Positions 1 through 6,510 of a stretch of DNA of 6,510 nt are shown in pieces. The DNA is taken from positions 1 to 6,510 of the forward strand of contig JAJFMS010000210.1 of assembly GCA_020696885.1 (NCBI GenBank), given 5' to 3'. Each line of letters starts with the position of its first letter. The first letter of the stretch is position 1. The translations under genes were made by a program, and so were the position numbers. Source of the DNA: Armatimonadota bacterium. Its GTDB lineage: Bacteria; Armatimonadota; SYMT01. The notes beneath the pieces are model-generated. The model was not told where the DNA came from and did not search any database. It saw nothing but the letters and a program-made list of their open reading frames with translations.

Positions 1-808
1 CGCCCCCGTCCGCGCCGAACAGCTCGATCTGAACCTCGTCCGGCTGATGCGAGGCCCAGAAGCTCTCCACCTGAATCGCGGCTCCGTTCGCGAATCGGAT
101 CAACCCCGCGCCGTAGTCGTCGGCGGCGAAAGCGGCGGCGAACTCGGGAGTGACCGGACGGTACTGCCAATAGCCCTGGCCGCGCGGCCCGAAGCGAGCC
201 CCGGCGATACCGGTTACGCTCACCGGCTCCGGGCAGCCCGCCATCCACCAGGCCGCGTCCAGCACGTGCACCGCCATGTCCCGGAACGCGCCCCCACCGG
301 GGCCGATGAAGTGCGCGCCCCAGTCCGGGATGCCGCTGCGTCGCACGCTCCGCGCCCGGGCGTAGTAGACCTCCCCAAGCGCCCCGGAGCGGACCTGTTC
401 GCCCAGGAAGCGGACCGGGCCGCTGAAGCGCATGGCCATCGCCATCATCCCCACCACGCCTGCCGCCGCCGCGGCCGCCTCCACCAGTTCCCGCGCCGCG
501 ACCTCGCTGGCCGAGAGCGGCTTGGTGCAGAGCACATGCTTGCCGTGTTGCACTGCCGAGAGGGCTACCGGCACATGGAGCTGGTTGGGGGTGCCCACGA
601 AGACGGCGTCCACGTTCGGATCGGCGCACAGCGCTTCGAATTCCGTGTGCCGGCGCGGTGTCCCGGGCAGCTCGGCCGCCAGCTCCGCCATCCGGGCCGG
701 GTCCAGGTCGCAGAGTGCCGTGACTTCGCCCCGCGCCGACCGGGCGACGGCGCGCGCCAGCGACTTTCCAATACCCATCCCCACCACCCCGAACCGAACC
801 TTCTCCAC
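1..808 (-). CDS. Gfo/Idh/MocA-family oxidoreductase, 3' end beyond the window
   Basis: NAD(P)-dependent dehydrogenase of the Gfo/Idh/MocA family, whose members act on sugars, inositols or related polyols in the cytoplasm; the substrate cannot be told here. The frame is open from a GTG at 808 to the left edge, giving 269 codons of a family usually about 330-390 residues, so the C-terminus is missing. Seen: an N-terminal Rossmann strand with the glycine motif GVVGMGIG (residues 7-14), an acidic residue after the second strand (Asp34), a KP pair at 96-97 in CTKPLS, and the domain-2 motif with Asp177, His181, Asp184 and Trp188 (DMAVHVLDAAWW). The usual EKP is TKP here. An in-frame TAA directly precedes the GTG and the next ATG would cut into the glycine motif, so the start is firm; a GGAGG lies about 10 bases upstream. 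It is divergent from the signalling operon, and nothing ties it functionally to it. Confidence 0.9.
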   Translation of the reverse strand, partial: MEKVRFGVVGMGIGKSLARAVARSARGEVTALCDLDPARMAELAAELPGTPRRHTEFEALCADPNVDAVFVGTPNQLHVPVALSAVQHGKHVLCTKPLSASEVAARELVEAAAAAAGVVGMMAMAMRFSGPVRFLGEQVRSGALGEVYYARARSVRRSGIPDWGAHFIGPGGGAFRDMAVHVLDAAWWMAGCPEPVSVTGIAGARFGPRGQGYWQYRPVTPEFAAAFAADDYGAGLIRFANGAAIQVESFWASHQPDEVQIELFGADGG

Positions 809-983
809 TTACACAGGCCCTCCGCCGCAGCCCCCCAAGGGAACGCAGACGGCCACCGGGGTGTCCCGATAACCAGGAGTTACACACCTTCATGATTCTG
901 GCAGGACCAGGCCCGGCAGACAACGTGCGTTGCGCCAGGGACCACTGGCGAGGTCCGCCAGCCATCCAGAGCAGGCTCCAGGT

Positions 984-1007
984 TGCGTGGATCTGACATT
1001 CCACGCA
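984..1007. promoter_or_regulatory. Candidate operator: perfect 7-bp inverted repeat with 10-base spacer
   Basis: TGCGTGG at 984-990 is mirrored by CCACGCA at 1001-1007. The 24-bp dyad has half-site centres 17 bp apart, a geometry that fits a dimeric helix-turn-helix repressor or activator. It encloses the candidate -35 element (993-998) of the YfiR operon. Seen: the dyad and its position. Inferred: that a protein binds it. No transcription factor gene in the window is an obvious partner. An RNA hairpin role is possible only if transcription starts upstream of it. Confidence 0.4.
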
Positions 1008-1022
1008 GAATATCGCCACAAT
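993..1022 (+). promoter_or_regulatory. Candidate sigma70-type promoter for the yfiR-kinase operon
   Basis: CTGACA at 993-998 (5 of 6 to the TTGACA consensus) and CACAAT at 1017-1022 (4 of 6 to TATAAT) are 18 bases apart. Transcription would start near 1029-1031, about 14 bases before the ATG at 1044, so the leader would be short and would barely include the ribosome binding site. The match is modest and promoter consensus sequences in unplaced high-GC phyla are uncertain. The overlap with the dyad at 984-1007 makes the site more credible. Confidence 0.35.
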
Positions 1023-1043
1023 AGACATGAGGCACTTCCACAC

Positions 1044-1691
1044 ATGACTGATGGCAAGCTCACTCGAGCAGGGCGGATACCTGTCTGGTGCCGCGGAGCG
1101 GCGATGCTCCTCGGCGTTGCGGTGCCGTGCGCCGGGTTGATTCCTGCGAGCCCCACAGTAGCGGCCGCGCAGCGCGAGGAGCGACCCGTTGCGGACCCAT
1201 CCCCCGTCGATCGCCAGGCGATCGAGCGCTCGCAGGAGGTGATGGCGAAGCAGCTCTCCAACCTGCCCCGCTTCGTGGAGTGGCCGGATGAAGTGCTCCC
1301 CCGCCCCCAGTCCCCCATCGTCATTGGAATCCTCGGCACGCGTGACTTCGCCGCACGGGTCCAACGCGTGGTCGGAAATCGGACCATCGATGGGCATCCG
1401 GTCATCGTCCGTCAGCCGAAGCTGATGGAGCTCAAGGACTGTCACGTGCTCTTCGTGAGTGACTGGTTCTGGCGACGCTCCCGGGGAGGTGTGGGACAGC
1501 ACCTCAAGAACTTCCCGGTTCTCACCGTAGGCGAGTCCCCTGGCTTCGCGCAGTCCAGCGGCATCGCTAACTTCCGCGTGGAATCCCAGCGCATCATCCT
1601 CGAAGTGAACGAAGAGGCTGCGCGCCGCTCCGGGTTAACCCTTAGCTCCAAGCTCCTCCGGATCGCCACCATCGTCCGCAACGGCGACTAA
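1044..1691 (+). CDS. Secreted YfiR-family (DUF4154) periplasmic regulator
   Basis: A 215-residue member of the YfiR/DUF4154 family; characterised YfiR binds the periplasmic part of the diguanylate cyclase YfiN and holds it inactive. Seen: a signal peptide with a basic n-region (Lys5, Arg8, Arg11, Arg17), a hydrophobic core at about 18-33 and an AAA-Q cleavage site after residue 42. The mature domain carries family hallmarks: LPRFVEWP near the start, [32 protein letters not shown] and a C-terminal [13 protein letters not shown]. Cys29 follows Pro, so it is not a lipobox. The mature domain has one cysteine (Cys133), so the intramolecular disulfides of Pseudomonas YfiR cannot form. The start at 1044 is preferred to the in-frame ATG at 930 because it begins the signal peptide and has TGAGG 11 bases upstream. 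The kinase gene follows after 16 bases, which implies an operon and a partnership. Confidence 0.88.
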   Translation: MTDGKLTRAGRIPVWCRGAAMLLGVAVPCAGLIPASPTVAAAQREERPVADPSPVDRQAIERSQEVMAKQLSNLPRFVEWPDEVLPRPQSPIVIGILGTRDFAARVQRVVGNRTIDGHPVIVRQPKLMELKDCHVLFVSDWFWRRSRGGVGQHLKNFPVLTVGESPGFAQSSGIANFRVESQRIILEVNEEAARRSGLTLSSKLLRIATIVRNGD

Positions 1692-1707
1692 ACGGAACTC
1701 CCCGCCC

Positions 1708-4535
<2,828 letters not shown>

Positions 4536-4539
<4 letters not shown>

Positions 4540-5711
4540 ACCCTGCAAATCCCGGGAACGGGGAGACCTCCGCCGCCGCGAAAGCGTCCGTGCTGGTGGT
4601 GGACGACATGAGCACGCTGCGGTTCATGCTCTCGCAGCACGTGCGGCAGCTCGGCCACGAAGTGACCGGAGCGGGCAACGGCCGCGAGGCGCTGGAGCTA
4701 CTGCGCGCCCAGCCGTTCGATCTCGTGCTGTTGGACGTCTTGATGCCGGAGATGGACGGCTACGCCGTACTCGAAGTGATGAAATCGGACGAGCAGCTCC
4801 GGAACATCCCGGTGATCGTCGTATCGGGCGTAGAGGAGTTGGACGGCGTGGTGCGGTGTATCGAGCGAGGCGCGGAAGACTTCCTGCACAAGCCGGTCAA
4901 CCCCACGCTCCTTCGAGCCCGGATCAACGCCTCCCTGGAGAAGAAGCGGCTGCGTGATCAGGAGGTCCGGCTCCACCGGGAGCTGCAGGCCAACTTCGAT
5001 CGGCTCCGGGAGCTGGAACAGCTCCGCGACAGCCTCACCCACATGGTGGTCCACGACCTCCGCACACCCCTGACCTCGCTGCTCACCGGCCTCTACTCCA
5101 TGGAAACGATGGGGCCGATGGATGAGTACCAGGAAGAGTTCTGGCGCATGGCGGTGGCCGGGGGCGAGACGCTGTTGGGGATGATCAACGATCTGCTGGA
5201 CGTGAGCAAGATGGAAGACGGCTCTCTCCGCCTGATGTACAGCAACCCCACCCCGGAAGGGCTCATCGAGCGGGTGGTCCGGCAGATCGAGCCGCTGTGC
5301 CGCGAAAAGAACCTGGAGCTGCGCACGGAGATCCAGCCGAAGCTCCCGATCCTGACCGCCGACGACGACAAGCTCCGGCGGGTGCTGGTGAACCTGCTGG
5401 GGAACGCGATCAAGTTCACCCCGCCCGGCGGCACCGTGAGCATCATCGCCCGCGCCGGCGATTGCGGCGACGTGGTGCGCTTCTCCATCCGCGACACCGG
5501 CGAAGGCATCCCCCGGGAAGCATTCGGGCGGATCTTCGAAAAGTTCGGCCAGGTAGAGACCCGCAACGCCGGCCAGCGGAACTCCACAGGCCTCGGGCTG
5601 ACCTTCTGCAAGATGGCGGTCGAAGCTCACGGCGGCACCATCTGGGTGGAGAGCGAACTGGGCCAGGGCAGCAAGTTCTCGTTCACCGTGCCGATCCGGC
5701 CGCGCAGCTAA
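4536..5711 (+). CDS. Soluble response regulator-histidine kinase (REC-HisKA-HATPase)
   Basis: A 391-residue cytoplasmic protein with no membrane segment. Seen: an N-terminal receiver (about 18-135) with Asp23/Asp24, phospho-acceptor Asp67 in [11 protein letters not shown], Ser97 and Lys119-Pro; a charged helical linker (about 135-165); HisKA with His173 in VVHDLRTPL; and HATPase_c with Asn290 in [16 protein letters not shown] from Asp320 and STGLGL at 350-355. All catalytic residues are intact. It starts inside the stop codon of the hybrid kinase (ATGA at 4536-4539), with AGAGG at 4526-4530 as ribosome binding site, so the two are probably translationally coupled. Inference: the receiver takes phosphate from the upstream HPt and tunes this second kinase, whose target is not in the window. 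There is no DNA-binding or cyclic-di-GMP output domain. It is the last gene of the operon; repeats follow. Confidence 0.93.
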
Positions 5712-5730
5712 CTCGTCTCCCCTTCCGCCT

Positions 5731-5831
5731 ACTCACCAGGCTGTCGCTCGACGTATTTGGAGTGCGAGGCTTCCAAGCCTCGCAACCTCCCCGTAAGGGT
5801 ACCGCTGCGGAGCTTGGAAGCTCCGTACTCC
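5731..5831. repeat. REP-like repeat unit A (two nested palindromes)
   Basis: First of two related units. The block at 5739-5762 is identical, base for base, to 5889-5912 (24 bases), and weaker similarity extends outward on both sides. Inside are two perfect hairpin sequences: GCGAGGCTT-CC-AAGCCTCGC at 5764-5783 and CGGAGCTT-GG-AAGCTCCG at 5808-5825. The outer arms also pair with each other: 5759-5778 matches the reverse complement of 5812-5831 at 17 of 20 positions. The unit can therefore fold either as two small hairpins or as one long imperfect one, the layout of paired REP elements (BIMEs). A RAYT gene next door supports the REP reading. Confidence 0.75.
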
Positions 5832-5840
5832 ATATTCTTC

Positions 5841-5880
5841 GTGCGGCAGCCGCAGTGTAGGCGCAACGCGGCTGCCGCAC
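5841..5880. repeat. Perfect 13-bp inverted repeat with 14-base loop
   Basis: GTGCGGCAGCCGC at 5841-5853 is the exact reverse complement of 5868-5880. Each arm contains its own near-palindrome (GCGGC-A-GCCGC at 5843-5853 and GCGGC-T-GCCGC at 5868-5878), so two mini-hairpins compete with one long hairpin. The loop holds GTAG at 5857-5860, the tetranucleotide found at the foot of enterobacterial REPs. It sits between repeat units A and B and is unlike either in sequence, so it may be a second repeat family. No T-run follows. Confidence 0.75.
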
Positions 5881-5970
5881 TCAACCATGGCTGTCGCTCG
5901 ACGTATTTGGAGGGCGAGGCTTGGAGCCTCGCGACCTCCCTACCGCAACGCCAGGAAGCGGAGGCACTCC
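5879..5970. repeat. REP-like repeat unit B, reaching into the transposase leader
   Basis: Second copy of the unit at 5731-5831, offset by exactly 150 bp in the 24-base identical block (5889-5912). It has a perfect hairpin, GCGAGGCT-TGG-AGCCTCGC at 5914-5932. Its right half is about 11 bases shorter than in unit A and has diverged, but shared GGAAGC and a terminal ACTCC (5966-5970) mark the same end. The second perfect hairpin of unit A is lost. The unit ends six bases before the RAYT ATG and includes that gene's GGAGG (5960-5964). Confidence 0.7.
5960..5964 (+). promoter_or_regulatory. Ribosome binding site of the RAYT gene, inside repeat unit B
   Basis: GGAGG lies 11 bases before the ATG at 5976 and is the only strong Shine-Dalgarno match for that gene. 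Upstream in the same repeat unit, CCTCC at 5935-5939 is its exact complement, and CCGC at 5943-5946 could alternatively pair with GCGG at 5958-5961. Either fold would hide part of the site, so translation may be dampened by the repeat RNA. That effect is inference. Confidence 0.5.
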
Positions 5971-5975
5971 TCGCC

Positions 5976-6510
5976 ATGCAGGACCCCGACACCGATAGCG
6001 CTGAGGTGTTCACTAACCACAAACACTCCCCGGCGCATCTCTTCCGGCCGGGCGCTACCTACTTCATCACGGCAAAAACGCTTGATGGCGCCCCAATCCT
6101 CGCACCGGAGTACCGTCGCGAGGAGCTACTGGGCAGCCTGGAATTCGCTTTTGAGAAGCGAGGCTGGACGCTGCTCGCGTGGGTGGTGTTGCCAAACCAC
6201 TACCACACCATTCTAAAGGCGCCGGAGGCGGAGGCGGTCTCCCTCTCCAGCCTGCTGGGCGCGATCCACGGCTATACCTCTCGCCGCTGGAACAAGGAGG
6301 ATAGAGCGCCCGGTCGCAAGGTCTGGTATCAGTACTGGGATGTGTGCCTCACCGGGCTCGGTGCCTTCTATGCGCGGTTGAACTACATCCACTACCACCC
6401 CATAAAGCACGGCCTGGTCGCGGACCCGTCCGATTACCGATACAGCAGTTACACAGACTGGCTCAATGCTGGGGTCGATACACTCCGCGAGATCGAGGCG
6501 GCATACCCAT
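5976..6510 (+). CDS. REP-associated tyrosine transposase (RAYT, Y1_Tnp), 3' end beyond the window
   Basis: HUH-type single-strand DNA transposase of the IS200-related TnpA_REP group, domesticated enzymes that nick and join DNA at REP palindromes. Seen over 178 codons: an opening strand FRPGATYFITAKT near residues 23-35; the metal-binding HUH pair His75 and His77 in LPNHYHTIL; and the C-terminal block with Tyr137, the likely nucleophile, in LNYIHYHPIKHGLV followed by DYRYSSY. Most relatives have NP where this one has His141-Pro142. Members are usually about 150-190 residues, so only a short tail should be missing. The ATG at 5976 is chosen for its upstream GGAGG and a typical short N-terminus; the frame is open further upstream without a better start. 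Codon use is looser (CTA, AAA, ATA, AAT occur) than in the kinase operon, which fits a mobile gene. It sits directly beside REP-like repeats, its expected substrates. Confidence 0.88.
   Translation, partial: MQDPDTDSAEVFTNHKHSPAHLFRPGATYFITAKTLDGAPILAPEYRREELLGSLEFAFEKRGWTLLAWVVLPNHYHTILKAPEAEAVSLSSLLGAIHGYTSRRWNKEDRAPGRKVWYQYWDVCLTGLGAFYARLNYIHYHPIKHGLVADPSDYRYSSYTDWLNAGVDTLREIEAAYP

Larger units (their letters stand above)
809..1043. other. Divergent intergenic region between oxidoreductase and YfiR gene
   Basis: This 235-base stretch separates the two divergent genes and must hold both promoters. Besides the promoter and operator candidates listed separately, it holds two small perfect hairpin sequences: CAACG-TG-CGTTG at 921-932 and CTGGCG-AGGTC-CGCCAG at 945-961. 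Neither is followed by a T-run, so they are not intrinsic terminators. I found no convincing promoter for the minus-strand oxidoreductase. An open frame from an ATG at 930 crosses the right half but is read as non-coding upstream DNA, because its first 38 codons show no YfiR-like sequence and precede a proper signal peptide. Confidence 0.6.
5712..5975. other. Non-coding repeat-rich region between kinase operon and transposase
   Basis: These 264 bases carry no convincing protein gene. They consist of a 27-base or shorter unique spacer after the kinase stop, repeat unit A, a separate 13-bp inverted repeat, repeat unit B, and the short leader of the RAYT gene. Several GC-rich hairpins could protect the 3' end of the operon transcript. 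None has a following T-run, so I do not call an intrinsic terminator here. Confidence 0.7.

Noticed and set aside
47..895. Long plus-strand open frame (282 codons) at the left end
   Set aside because: It lies antisense to the oxidoreductase, whose minus-strand frame carries clear family motifs. The plus-strand translation is rich in Arg, Pro, His and Ala, as expected of a shadow frame in GC-rich DNA.
812..900. Promoter for the minus-strand oxidoreductase
   Set aside because: Some AT-richer bases near 870-895 could hold one, but no -35/-10 pair with sensible spacing stands out.
930..1043. A 38-residue N-terminal extension of the YfiR protein from an ATG at 930
   Set aside because: The extension has no YfiR-like or signal-peptide character, precedes a normal signal peptide that begins at 1044, and would cover the candidate promoter and dyad.
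1119..1131. Lipoprotein lipobox around Cys29 of the YfiR protein
   Set aside because: Cys29 is preceded by Ala-Val-Pro; proline at the -1 position does not fit a lipobox, and a good AAA-Q signal peptidase I site lies downstream.
5841..5890. Intrinsic terminator for the kinase operon at the 13-bp inverted repeat
   Set aside because: The stem is strong but is followed by TCAACCATGG with no T-run on either strand; the hairpins in units A and B also lack one.
5731..5970. CRISPR array
   Set aside because: Only two imperfect copies 150 bp apart, with internal palindromes and another palindrome between them, and no regular spacers or cas genes.
5887..6216. Plus-strand open frame of 109 codons starting in repeat unit B
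   Set aside because: It is out of frame with the RAYT gene, which shows the HUH and tyrosine motifs; this one is an overlapping shadow with no recognisable features.

Overview
The window is GC-rich, with codon third positions dominated by G and C in the long genes. It encodes a periplasmic YfiR-type protein and a transmembrane sensor kinase, which points to a high-GC bacterium with a periplasm (Gram-negative type envelope). The hybrid kinase style and the REP-like repeats with a RAYT transposase would fit environmental phyla such as Acidobacteriota, Armatimonadota, Gemmatimonadota or Planctomycetota. The sequence alone does not let me choose, and no rRNA or phylogenetic marker is present.

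Layout. (1) Positions 1-808, minus strand: 5' part of a Gfo/Idh/MocA-family NAD(P)-dependent oxidoreductase, cut by the left edge. (2) Positions 809-1043: divergent intergenic region with a candidate promoter and an inverted repeat over its -35 element. (3) Positions 1044-5711, plus strand: a tightly packed signalling operon. It holds a secreted YfiR/DUF4154 protein, a 943-residue membrane hybrid histidine kinase (CHASE8-like sensor, HAMP, HisKA, HATPase, REC, REC, HPt) and a soluble REC-HisKA-HATPase kinase joined to it by an ATGA stop/start overlap. (4) Positions 5712-5975: no protein gene, but a cluster of palindromic REP-like repeats. (5) Position 5976 to the right edge: a RAYT (REP-associated tyrosine transposase, Y1_Tnp), probably lacking only its last residues.

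How the genes may work together (inference). In the known YfiBNR system, periplasmic YfiR restrains YfiN, a membrane diguanylate cyclase with a CHASE8 and HAMP input. Here the same kind of periplasmic regulator sits directly upstream of a CHASE8-like/HAMP protein whose output is a multistep phosphorelay kinase. The simplest model is that YfiR gates the hybrid kinase, and that phosphate passes His292 to Asp580 or Asp721, then to His884 of the HPt, then perhaps to Asp67 of the downstream REC-kinase. No DNA-binding, GGDEF/EAL or other effector domain is encoded here, so the final output lies elsewhere.

The most unusual local structure is at 5731-5975. Two related repeat units flank a 13-bp inverted repeat, the second unit ends six bases before the RAYT start codon, and that unit contains the RAYT ribosome binding site. 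This resembles a REP/RAYT pair in which the repeat could also control expression of the transposase.
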